A DNA stretch of 64,000 bases. Source: an uncultured Alphaproteobacteria bacterium (GTDB lineage Bacteria > Pseudomonadota > Alphaproteobacteria > HIMB59 > GCA-002718135). Below the pieces are notes generated by a model. That model was not told the DNA's origin, made no database searches, and saw only the letters and a list, made by a program, of their open reading frames with translations. Every line of letters begins with the position of its first letter. Positions within the stretch are counted from its first letter, which is position 1. Shown piece by piece: positions 39,892 through 48,960 of the stretch. Both the position numbers and the translations under genes were made by a program. The stretch is taken from positions 74,899-138,898 of the forward strand of contig CACLJX010000001.1 in the NCBI GenBank assembly GCA_902607435.1, in the 5' to 3' direction.

Positions 39892-41046
39892 CTAAAGACC
39901 GACTTGTAGTTTTAATAAAAGTTGCGATAATATTTCTTCACACTTATTAATTTGATCGATACTTATATATTCATCTGGTTTATGACCTTGTGACATTGAA
40001 CCAGGGCCACAAATAGCTGTGGGAATTTGCAATTCATTACTAAACAACCCTCCTTCCGTTCCAAATGAAACTTTAAAGGTGCTGTTATTTCCAGTTAAAG
40101 ATTTTAACAAATTTACTACATCAGAATTTTTAGATGTCCTAAGAGATGGATATTGATTTGTAATATTAATATGAATTTTTGCTGTAGGGAAATCTTTTAA
40201 ATATTTTGTTAAAATACTTTCAGCACTTTTTCTTATATCTGCTAATATGATATTAGGATCATCTTCAGGTAAATTTCGAATTTCAAAAAGAAAACTAGCA
40301 CTATTTGGGACAATATTTAAAGTAACACCTCCTTCTATTTTTCCAACGTGTAAAGTTGTATGAGGTACTTCATATTCATCATCGTGTGCAAATTGCTTTT
40401 TTATTTTATCTTGAATTAAGCGAATTTCATTGATCATTTCAGATGCTAAATAAATGGCATTTAGTCCACTTGTAGACAAAGCAGAATGTGCTTCTTTGCC
40501 TTTAAGTTTAACTGATACATTTACTTTTCCTTTATGTTCTGTTGCAATTTGCATTAGGGTCGGCTCTCCAACAATACAAAAAAGTGGTATAAAAGGTGCT
40601 TTTTTAAGCATTTCAATCATGGAACGCACTCCCACACATCCTATTTCCTCATCATACGATAAGGCCAAATGTAGAGGGGTAGTTAAATTCATATGTGATG
40701 CTTTAAGTGCTGTATGTAGCGCACAAGCTAAAAAACTTTTCATATCGGCTGTACCTCTTCCATATATTTTATTATTTTTTTTTGTTATTTCAAATGCCGG
40801 AACAGTCCAAGATTGACCTTCTACAGGAACAACATCAGTATGTCCGGATAATAATACTCCAGGAATGTTGCGTGGACCAACAGTTGCAAAAAGATTAGCT
40901 TTGGTACCATTGTCATTCTTTATAATTTTCACTTCGGCTCCGACTTTTATTAATTGATCAGAGCAGTAATCGATTAGTTTGATATTAGAATCTGCACTTA
41001 TTGTTGGCAATGCTATTAGTTTTTTTAGAATATCAATAGTTTCCAT
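39892..41046 (-). CDS. M20 family peptidase (acetylornithine deacetylase ArgE-like)
   Basis: GVLLSGHTDVVPVEGQSWTVPAFE, GRGTADMKSFLA, SYDEEIGCVG, GPGSMSQGHKPDEYISI. Confidence 0.93.
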   Translation of the reverse strand: METIDILKKLIALPTISADSNIKLIDYCSDQLIKVGAEVKIIKNDNGTKANLFATVGPRNIPGVLLSGHTDVVPVEGQSWTVPAFEITKKNNKIYGRGTADMKSFLACALHTALKASHMNLTTPLHLALSYDEEIGCVGVRSMIEMLKKAPFIPLFCIVGEPTLMQIATEHKGKVNVSVKLKGKEAHSALSTSGLNAIYLASEMINEIRLIQDKIKKQFAHDDEYEVPHTTLHVGKIEGGVTLNIVPNSASFLFEIRNLPEDDPNIILADIRKSAESILTKYLKDFPTAKIHINITNQYPSLRTSKNSDVVNLLKSLTGNNSTFKVSFGTEGGLFSNELQIPTAICGPGSMSQGHKPDEYISIDQINKCEEILSQLLLKLQVGL

Positions 41047-41266
41047 GTTTTATTAGTCCAATTTTAATATGCATATTTTTCTATTTTGTCATAATACTAA
41101 ATTCAAAACAGCAAATAAGTATAAAGAAATTTATTTTATTTGCATATTTAGAAAAATCTAAGCATTGCAAAATAAAATTATAATTTTCGTAAACAATATT
41201 TTCAATATATCTGCTATAAAGAATCTTCCGAGGATATTATTTTTATTTAAGCAAGAATGGATAACG

Positions 41267-42511
41267 ATGATGACTGAGCATACAAATACTCTAATAGTAG
41301 GGGGTGGCCAAGCAGGGTTAGCGATGAGCGCACATCTTAATAAAATGGTTGATCACATTATTCTAGAAAGACATCGAATTGTTGAAAGATGGCGCACTTC
41401 TCGATGGGACTCATTAGTAGCTAATGGTCCTTCTTGGCATGATCGATTTCCTTCTATGGAATTTTCTGATGTAGAGCCAAATGCTTTTGCTCACAAAGAT
41501 AGTGTTGTAACTTACTTTGAAAATTTTGCTAAAAAAATTAAAGCACCAGTACGTTCTAATGTAAATGTTGAAGAAGTAGTAAAGTTACCTAAGGGAAATG
41601 GTTTTAAGATTACAACTTCTGATGGAATGTTTGAAGCCAAAAATGTAGTTGCTGCAACTGGACCATTTCAGGAACCAATTATTCCAACATTAATTCCAAA
41701 AGATAGCGAGATTAAACAAATTCATTCTCAAAGTTACCGTAATCCTGAACAATTATCTAATGGAACAGTTCTAGTGGTAGGGGCTGGATCATCAGGTTCA
41801 CAGATTGCAGAAGAGCTATTGCGATCGGGAAAAGAAGTTTATTTGTCTATAGGGCCCCATGATAGACCTCCACGACGATATAGAGGTCGTGATAATGTAT
41901 GGTGGCTTGGTGTATTGGGAAAGTGGGAAGCAAAAACTCCTAGTGCTAATACTGAGCATGTTACAATTGCCGTTAGTGGTTATGATGGTGGCAAAACAAT
42001 AGATTTTAGAAAATTTGCGCAACAAGGAATGAAATTACTTGGGTTAACTAAGGAATTTAAAAATGGACATTTATATTTTGCAGATGATTTAAAACAAAAT
42101 ATTGTAAATGGTGATACAAATTATTTATCCTTATTAGATGAGGCCGATTATTATGTTAATAAAAATGAATTAAATTTACCTGAGGAACCAGAGGCTAGGA
42201 TTTTGGATCCAGATCCTGAGTGTGTCACTTATCCTATTCTTGAACTAGATCTTATTGAATCTAATATTCAAACTATTATTTGGGCAACAGGATATAAACA
42301 AAATTTTAAATGGTTAAAGGTGAATGCATTTGATGATAAAGGAAAACCTTTCCATAATAATGGAGTTTCTAGAGAAGAAGGAATTTATTTTCTTGGATTA
42401 CCTTGGCTTTCTATGCGAGGCTCATCTTTTATATGGGGTGTTTGGAAAGATGCAAAATATTTAGCGGAACATATTGCGAAGAAGAAAATAGATAGTGTAC
42501 AAGTAAAATAA
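41267..42511 (+). CDS. FAD/NAD(P)-binding monooxygenase-like protein (FMO family)
   Basis: TLIVGGGQAGLAMSAHL, VVGAGSSGSQIAEELL, IIWATGYKQNF (ATGY); ORF track start 41165, likely start 41267/41270. Confidence 0.9.
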   Translation: MMTEHTNTLIVGGGQAGLAMSAHLNKMVDHIILERHRIVERWRTSRWDSLVANGPSWHDRFPSMEFSDVEPNAFAHKDSVVTYFENFAKKIKAPVRSNVNVEEVVKLPKGNGFKITTSDGMFEAKNVVAATGPFQEPIIPTLIPKDSEIKQIHSQSYRNPEQLSNGTVLVVGAGSSGSQIAEELLRSGKEVYLSIGPHDRPPRRYRGRDNVWWLGVLGKWEAKTPSANTEHVTIAVSGYDGGKTIDFRKFAQQGMKLLGLTKEFKNGHLYFADDLKQNIVNGDTNYLSLLDEADYYVNKNELNLPEEPEARILDPDPECVTYPILELDLIESNIQTIIWATGYKQNFKWLKVNAFDDKGKPFHNNGVSREEGIYFLGLPWLSMRGSSFIWGVWKDAKYLAEHIAKKKIDSVQVK

Positions 42512-42524
42512 AATAAGATTTTAT

Positions 42525-42941
42525 ATGGCTCATACCCGAATAAGAAAATTTAATACGAGAGATACCTATCCCGAACAAAATTTGGATAATGATCTTTGTC
42601 AAGTAGTTGTCACAGAGGGAGGTAAGATTATTTGGTTGAGAGGCCAATGTCCGCAAAATTTAGATGATGCTGTTAATATTGCTAGTAGTGATCCAGCAGA
42701 GCAGACGCATAAAGTTATGCAAAATATTTCACAGTTAATAAAAGAAGCAGGCGGAGAAATGAAACATTTAGTAAAAATGGTAGTTTACATAACAGATATT
42801 AAAAACAGAGAAGCAGTTTATCGAATAATTGGACAGTATACTAAAGGTGTTCATCCAGTTCAAACAGGTTTGGTTGTAAATGAATTAGCTCGTCCTGAGT
42901 GGTTAGTAGAAATTGATGCAACTGCGGTAATTCCGAAATGA
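42525..42941 (+). CDS. RidA family (enamine/imine deaminase-like) protein
   Basis: QLIKEAGGEMKHLVKMVVYITDIKNREAVYRII, VNELARPEWLVEIDATAVIP. Confidence 0.9.
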   Translation: MAHTRIRKFNTRDTYPEQNLDNDLCQVVVTEGGKIIWLRGQCPQNLDDAVNIASSDPAEQTHKVMQNISQLIKEAGGEMKHLVKMVVYITDIKNREAVYRIIGQYTKGVHPVQTGLVVNELARPEWLVEIDATAVIPK

Positions 42942-43612
42942 CATTTTCACTTGTTGCCAAATGTGAAAAGACAAATATGTTCGGAGTTGCAATTGCTTCT
43001 TCGTCTCCAGCCGTTGCTGCCCGATGCTCATATACACGTGCAGGTGTTGGAGCTGTTTCAAGTCAGAACGTAACCGATCCTTCTTTAGGTCCTTTAATTT
43101 TGGATTTGATAGAAAATGGTCTTTCATCCACACAAGCCATTAATAAAATTAAAGCAACCACTAAAAACTTAGAATTTAGACAAGTTTTAGTAATTGATTC
43201 GAAAGGTCAAACTGCACTCCATTCTGGAGAGAATTCGTTAGGTATTTCAGCTGCTGCAGCTGGATTAAATGTGTTATCTGCTGGTAACCTTTTAGATAAT
43301 AATGGAGTACCGACAGTAATTGTTAACAAGTTTGAAATTTCATCTGGAGATTTAGGTGACAGGTTAATTTCATCATTAATGGCAGGTTTACAAGCAGGTG
43401 GTGAAGCTGGACCAATACATTCAGCTGGTATCAAAATAAGCCATAAAGTTTCTTGGCCCATAGTTGATCTTAGGTGTGACTGGTCTGAAGCTTATCCAAT
43501 AGAAATGGTTGCTGAAGCTTGGAAGGTTTATAAACCACAAGTCAATGATTATCTTCAAAGGGCATTGGATCCAACTAAGGCGTCGTCATATGGTGTAATA
43601 GGGGACCTCTAA
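42938..43612 (+). CDS. DUF1028 domain protein (Ntn-hydrolase-like)
   Basis: FGVAIASSSPAVAARCSYTRAGVGAVSSQNVTDPSLGPLILDLIENG, AAGNLL-type core; ATGA overlap with RidA gene. Confidence 0.9.
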   Translation: MTFSLVAKCEKTNMFGVAIASSSPAVAARCSYTRAGVGAVSSQNVTDPSLGPLILDLIENGLSSTQAINKIKATTKNLEFRQVLVIDSKGQTALHSGENSLGISAAAAGLNVLSAGNLLDNNGVPTVIVNKFEISSGDLGDRLISSLMAGLQAGGEAGPIHSAGIKISHKVSWPIVDLRCDWSEAYPIEMVAEAWKVYKPQVNDYLQRALDPTKASSYGVIGDL

Positions 43613-43652
43613 TTAGGCTTGTAAAGTGCTCACATAGTGCATACACACGCAA

Positions 43653-43670
43653 GTGACGCCTATGTGACGG
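43653..43670 (+). repeat. Paired heptamer GTGACGC-CTAT-GTGACGG (11-bp period)
   Basis: Direct reading. Confidence 0.6.
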
Positions 43671-43723
43671 AAAACACATTTTTATTGAAAAATTATTAAA
43701 GAAATAATATTGAGGAGATAAGC

Positions 43724-44104
43724 ATGAATTTAAACGCAAAGACAATTCTTAATCACAAAGTAGTTGCAGCAGTTAATTTGTTTTGGGCAATCTTCCACAT
43801 TTGGATTGCTATAACAATAGAGCAAGATTATTTTTTCTTGGCTATTGTTATCGTATTCGTGCTGACATTCATTGGCGCCTACAGGGTTAGTGAAAACATA
43901 GCTCGAAATGTTTTCCTCGTAACTGGTTTGCTCTATTTCTTCCCCCTTGTGGGAGGCGTCATACCTACATTGATGTCAAGTGATTTATCGATGTTGGATA
44001 CAGGGGGCTCACTGATTTGGTTAGTCATCATTGCGTGGACCTTATTGGCTGGTACAACAAAATGGACCGGTCTCGGAAAATCCGAATCTGAGGCGTCTGA
44101 ATGA
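43724..44104 (+). CDS. Hypothetical membrane protein (126 aa, ~4 TM)
   Basis: RBS gaggag upstream; hydrophobic segments. Confidence 0.7.
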   Translation: MNLNAKTILNHKVVAAVNLFWAIFHIWIAITIEQDYFFLAIVIVFVLTFIGAYRVSENIARNVFLVTGLLYFFPLVGGVIPTLMSSDLSMLDTGGSLIWLVIIAWTLLAGTTKWTGLGKSESEASE

Positions 44105-44150
44105 AGCCAAAGATTCCTTTCTAAATAAGGTTTAATCTCTTACTATTCTC

Positions 44151-44228
44151 ATGTCTGAAATCCCAATAGATCTTATTTGGAATCTTGATAATGGAGCAAT
44201 GTTGATATTGCTTGGTTTATTCTTTTAG
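44151..44228 (+). other. Possible 25-codon ORF whose 3' end is duplicated at 38089-38118
   Basis: MSEIPIDLIWNLDNGAMLILLGLFF*; copy 1 retains MLVLLVLFF*. Confidence 0.3.
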
Positions 44229-44269
44229 AATTTTAAATACTGGGTGCGCGAGTGTGGCGTATGTGTGTC
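44199..44269. repeat. 71-bp dispersed repeat, copy 2
   Basis: Ungapped match to 38089-38159. Confidence 0.8.
44252..44269 (+). repeat. Paired heptamer GTGTGGC-GTAT-GTGTGTC (11-bp period)
   Basis: Direct reading. Confidence 0.65.
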
Positions 44270-44453
44270 GAAAATTCAATTAATTGCACGGGTGTTTTGA
44301 TCGTTATTACAAACCAGAAGTATCAAATTTTAACAATTCAAAATTAATGTTTTTTTGATTAGTTAATTTTATTATATCTTTATTTAATATAATTTTTAAT
44401 ATTGTCCCCCTCTGGATCATCAAAAAATGCCGAGATAAAACTTGCTAAAAATA

Positions 44454-45212
44454 TTAATATTCTATTTTTTTATAAAAATAATCATTATTGAAAGAAAATA
44501 ACAAAACAAATTTCATTTTAGTTAGTATTTTATTTATTTCTAAAAAGTTATTTAATATCTCAACCTGAAGAAACACTCTATTTGCTTCAAGTAATTTTTT
44601 TGCTCCTTCAATTACAAATTTCTCGTGTCCTTCAGTATCAATTTTTATTAAAATATTTTTATTATTAAAAGAAATTATGTCATCTAGTTTTCTTAGTTGA
44701 CTTGTCACTTTCCCTTTTTTATGAGCAACATAACCAGCAGATTGATAATGTCCGAATTTTTTTTGTGTTTTCATTTTTGAAATATAGTTTTTATTTGATA
44801 ACCCACAATTGTAAGTAACTACTTTATTTTCCAAATTATTTAATTTTAAATTTCTTAAAAGTTTTGCATATGTGCGAGTAACTGGCTCAAAAGCAATTGT
44901 TTTAATATTAGAATATTTTTTTTTAATTATTAAAGAGTAAATACCCGAGTTTGCACCCACATCAATAAAATTATCTATTTTGTATTTATCTATATACTGA
45001 TAAATATTTTTGAAATTTTCCTCTTCATAAGATTGTGTAAAAAAAATTCTTCTATCGTGTGTATCTAAAATATTAGTTTCTAGCAAAATATCTTTGTAGT
45101 TTATAACAAAATCTTTTTTGTTGATTAAAATTAATAATCTTCTTAATAAGCTGGGCAATAGTCGTTTCAATATCGGCAGTTTAATTAAATAAGAAAATAA
45201 AATCATAACCAA
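44454..45212 (-). CDS. FkbM family methyltransferase
   Basis: NFIDVGANSGIYSLIIKKKYSNIKTIAFEPVTRTY, KIDTEGHEKFVIEGA. Confidence 0.92.
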   Translation of the reverse strand: MVMILFSYLIKLPILKRLLPSLLRRLLILINKKDFVINYKDILLETNILDTHDRRIFFTQSYEEENFKNIYQYIDKYKIDNFIDVGANSGIYSLIIKKKYSNIKTIAFEPVTRTYAKLLRNLKLNNLENKVVTYNCGLSNKNYISKMKTQKKFGHYQSAGYVAHKKGKVTSQLRKLDDIISFNNKNILIKIDTEGHEKFVIEGAKKLLEANRVFLQVEILNNFLEINKILTKMKFVLLFSFNNDYFYKKIEY

Positions 45213-45337
45213 AAAAAACTATAATATAATCAATAAATAAAAATGTAACAAACTTCATAAGAACTTTATATTGTTATATGGAAAGAAAAAATAATTTTTT
45301 TCTTTCGAACGAGTGCTTGCCATTTCTTCCTTTCCGA

Positions 45338-45355
45338 GTGAGACATATGTGAGAC
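45338..45355 (+). repeat. Paired heptamer GTGAGAC-ATAT-GTGAGAC (perfect repeat, 11-bp period), 3' of tRNA-Gln
   Basis: Direct reading. Confidence 0.7.
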
Positions 45356-45390
45356 AAACTCACTCTACTCGGAATTAAACGGCAATTTTT

Positions 45391-45465
45391 TGGCTGGGGC
45401 GGTAGGATTCGAACCTACGAATGCCGGCTCCAAAAGCCGGTGCCTTACCGCTTGGCGACGCCCCA
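45391..45465 (-). tRNA. tRNA-Gln(TTG), CCA encoded
   Basis: RC: TGGGGCGTCGCCAAGCGGTAAGGCACCGGCTTTTGGAGCCGGCATTCGTAGGTTCGAATCCTACCGCCCCAGCCA; cloverleaf complete. Confidence 0.95.
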
Positions 45466-45513
45466 AAAACTCTGTGTTTAATATTTAATTGGGACAATCA
45501 CAAGATATAAATT

Positions 45514-46335
45514 TTATTTAATTATTCTTCTCATTGTAAATATATTTTTATTTTTTGTAATTTTATTAGTTTTTTTTTCAAGTACACTTACTTTATCCCA
45601 GGTAGATGATAGAATTTTTCCATTAATAGATTTATTTTTAAATAAAAACTTAATCATATCCAAAACAGTTTCAAAAACGATATTTTTATTTTTTAATTTT
45701 AATGATTTTTCTATGATTTTAATCTCATTATTTAAATATTTTTTTCCTTTATTCAAAATTTTTTTAGATAGATTTGTTGGCATTAATCCTGGTGCAATTA
45801 CATTAATATTTATCAAATATTTTTTTGTATCCAATGAACTAGCTAAGTTTTCTGAAAATTTAATTAAAGCAATTTTTGAACAAGAATATTCATTTAAATT
45901 TTTTCTAATTCCTGTTGGATAAGTAGTAGCACCACCACCTGAAAAAAATATAATTGAACCTGTAGTATTTTTTTTCATCATTTTTAAAACAGTATCCACA
46001 ATAATTGTTTGAGAAAAAATATTCACCTTAAATACACCAATCCAGGATTTATAGTTAGTATTAAAAGGGTGAGAAATTTTACCTAAATCAGCACTACAAT
46101 TAATATAAAGTGATAAAGTTTTAAATTTAATTTTAATTTTTTTTAAAGTTGAAATTAATTTTTTTTCATTCAATAAATCACAAATATATTGTTGATGGTT
46201 CTTTGAATTGATACTTAATTCTTTTCTATTTAAAGAAATTACATTGAAGTTTTTATCAATAAAATATTTTAATAAAAAAAAACCTAACCCACCTGTTGAT
46301 CCACAAAGTAATATATTATTATTATTATTATTCAT
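45514..46335 (-). CDS. SDR family oxidoreductase
   Basis: NILLCGSTGGLGFFLLKYFI; Y-SxxK-like EYSCSKIALIKF. Confidence 0.85.
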   Translation of the reverse strand: MNNNNNNILLCGSTGGLGFFLLKYFIDKNFNVISLNRKELSINSKNHQQYICDLLNEKKLISTLKKIKIKFKTLSLYINCSADLGKISHPFNTNYKSWIGVFKVNIFSQTIIVDTVLKMMKKNTTGSIIFFSGGGATTYPTGIRKNLNEYSCSKIALIKFSENLASSLDTKKYLININVIAPGLMPTNLSKKILNKGKKYLNNEIKIIEKSLKLKNKNIVFETVLDMIKFLFKNKSINGKILSSTWDKVSVLEKKTNKITKNKNIFTMRRIIK

Positions 46336-46339
46336 TGGA

Positions 46340-46717
46340 CTAATATAGGTCTATGGCATATTTTTTAAGTATTTTAAGAGGTATTAGTTCTAAGGTTTTT
46401 ACATTCGTTTTTCGTAAGTAGATTTGACATGCTATTCCTGCTTCAATTGCTTGAGCGTAAGATTTTGCACACACACACCAGGAGTCATTATTTTTTAGGC
46501 CTGGAAAACCAAAATTAGGACTAGGAGTAATTAAATCGTTTCCAGTTATTTGAAGAAATTTTAAAAATTTCATGTTGACTTTGGCACATACAGTATGCGA
46601 TCCTAGATCTGCTGCATCAGTATTACAACAACCATCTCTATACCAGCCAGTTAAAGGTTGATGAGAACAATCTTCAAGTTTTTCACCTAAGACATTTTTT
46701 TGATATTTTTCACTCAT
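46340..46717 (-). CDS. DUF2237 family protein
   Basis: NVLGEKLEDCSHQPLTGWYRDGCCNTDAADLGSHTVCAKV, NDLITPSPNFGFPGLKNNDSWCVCA; ORF track start 46759. Confidence 0.88.
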   Translation of the reverse strand: MSEKYQKNVLGEKLEDCSHQPLTGWYRDGCCNTDAADLGSHTVCAKVNMKFLKFLQITGNDLITPSPNFGFPGLKNNDSWCVCAKSYAQAIEAGIACQIYLRKTNVKTLELIPLKILKKYAIDLY

Positions 46718-46853
46718 AATTTCTATACTATATCCTTCGCTTGAAGTTGCGCATAGCAAAAAAATATTTTTAATATTTGTTACTGCTTACTTAAGATTAC
46801 TTAGAAACATCTAGGTTTATTTCAAAAAACTTTAGCTTATACTGTGTCTTAAA

Positions 46854-47696
46854 TTACTTATTTTCCCTATGATTATTTAGTAGGCCTAAGCAATTTTCAA
46901 AAATTGGATTTGGTAAAATTCTTAAATAAGACATTACATATGTTGGTAAAGTTACAAAATATTGTGTTTTTGGCTTTTTAGATTTTAGAGCAATATAAAC
47001 TTTTTTTGCAACTGATAATGCTGGAAGTGTAAAAAAATTTTTTCCTTCTTCTAAATATTGCATTATTTTATAATATTTCTTCTTGTAAACACTATTATTA
47101 ATTTTTAGACGTTTTAAATTTTTTATAGCATTAATATTAAAATTTGCTTCAATAGGACCTGGTTCAATTAATGAAACTTTAATATTTGTGTTTTTTAATT
47201 CTAACCGCAAACTTCTAGCGAATGCTTCCATTGCGAATTTAGTAGCATTATATGCAGAACTAAAAGGCAAAGAAACTAACCCTAATACAGAACTATTAAA
47301 TATAATTCTTCCTTCATTTTGTTTTCTCATAAATGGAATAAATAAATTTATCAGCTCAATATGGCCAAATATATTTGTTTCAAACTGTTCACTAATTAAA
47401 GTTCTAGTTAGATCTTCAACAGCGCCAAATTGTCCATATCCAGCATTGCAAAATATCCCATACATTAAATCATTTTTCACTATTTTTTTTATTAAACTAA
47501 ATGCTTTTTGAATACTAATGGAGGAAGATGTATCTAATTGAATTGAATAATCAAATTCTTTTGATAAGTTTTTAACATCTTTATTATTGCGGCAACTCAC
47601 TATAATTTTAAAATTTTTCTCTTTCAAATATTTTGCAGTTGCATAGCCTATACCTGTTGAACAACCGGTGATAATGACATATTTTATTTTTTCCAT
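46854..47696 (-). CDS. SDR family oxidoreductase
   Basis: VIITGCSTGIGYATAKYL, NSSVLGLVSLPFSSAYNATKFAMEAFARSLR. Confidence 0.92.
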   Translation of the reverse strand: MEKIKYVIITGCSTGIGYATAKYLKEKNFKIIVSCRNNKDVKNLSKEFDYSIQLDTSSSISIQKAFSLIKKIVKNDLMYGIFCNAGYGQFGAVEDLTRTLISEQFETNIFGHIELINLFIPFMRKQNEGRIIFNSSVLGLVSLPFSSAYNATKFAMEAFARSLRLELKNTNIKVSLIEPGPIEANFNINAIKNLKRLKINNSVYKKKYYKIMQYLEEGKNFFTLPALSVAKKVYIALKSKKPKTQYFVTLPTYVMSYLRILPNPIFENCLGLLNNHRENK

Positions 47697-47739
47697 CGAA
47701 CAATTTCAATATAGTAAATTTTTTGATATTAATATAAGA

Positions 47740-48666
47740 TTAATAAACATCAGAATAAGACATAGATAAATTCCATTTTTTTTTATTAATTTTTTTCTTA
47801 CTTCTATAGAGAAATATTCTATTTTTTAAACTGACTTTTTTAAAATTGGAATATTTAATAAGAATATTCGCATCATTAATTGTCCATATAGAAAAATTAT
47901 TAATTGATAAATTGTAAAAAAAATTATTAGCAAATTTAATTGCATCTAGTATATAATTTTTAGGACAAACTAATTGACAAATATGACCAATTTTTGTTTT
48001 ATTTTTTGATAAATATTCTTTTAAAATGATAAACCCAATTGGTCGAAATTGATTTTTTATTTCGAAAATAGTATATTTTGATTTTGGATTAAAAACATAT
48101 CTCCAGTTGAGATAATTCTTGCTACATAAAATATCTAATCTATTATTTAAATTTTTTTCCCATAAATCTTGATGAATATTTTTAAATTCTGTAATTAAAT
48201 TGTATTTCAATGATTTTTTTTCAATTTTTGTAATTTTTTTTTCTAGTAAAGGAATTAGACTAACTTGAGACCAATTTGTTTTAATAAAAAAAGGAACAGA
48301 TTGTTCATTTGGAAAAGTAATATTTAATTCAGTATATTTATCCATATAATTATTGTTATTAAATAATAATTTAGAAAAGATTCCTTGTCCTCTATAATTG
48401 ATATTGGTCAACGCATGTTGGTTTCTATATCCATCAAAAATCTTATTATTCATTTTCATTTTAATAGGTATTGAAGTTGATAAGCCAACTAATTTATAAT
48501 TTGATAAAGCTATAAAAACTTTAGCTTTACCAAATGGATTATTAAAATACTCCCATTCAATAAATTTTTTATTCCATCCTATAATTGGAAAAAATTCTTT
48601 TAAAAATAAAGGAATTAAGTCAATATCATTATTGTTTGCTATTCTGTAAAATATTTTATGGCTCAT
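47740..48666 (-). CDS. GNAT-like acyltransferase
   Basis: ALTNINYRGQGIFSKLLFNNNNYM (acetyl-CoA loop-like), weak family recognition. Confidence 0.65.
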   Translation of the reverse strand: MSHKIFYRIANNNDIDLIPLFLKEFFPIIGWNKKFIEWEYFNNPFGKAKVFIALSNYKLVGLSTSIPIKMKMNNKIFDGYRNQHALTNINYRGQGIFSKLLFNNNNYMDKYTELNITFPNEQSVPFFIKTNWSQVSLIPLLEKKITKIEKKSLKYNLITEFKNIHQDLWEKNLNNRLDILCSKNYLNWRYVFNPKSKYTIFEIKNQFRPIGFIILKEYLSKNKTKIGHICQLVCPKNYILDAIKFANNFFYNLSINNFSIWTINDANILIKYSNFKKVSLKNRIFLYRSKKKINKKKWNLSMSYSDVY

Positions 48667-48960
48667 CTTGAGTTAGTTATTTAATTTATTCTATTATCAC
48701 AATCACAATAAACTTTGAAAAGCAAAGTCTCTAGCAAAAATATCCTATATGTTTATTGTGTTAAATGATAATATTTTTAAAACCACGGTGTTTTTTATTA
48801 ATCATTTTCACTATTTTTTTCAAAATAATGATACGGTCTATACAAAATGAATTTGATTATGTTATGAGAAAATTGTGATATTGATAACTAAGCTTATTTC
48901 AGTAAATGAATAATATTATTATAAAACAAAAATTCTAATTTTTACTCATTGCAAAAAAAT

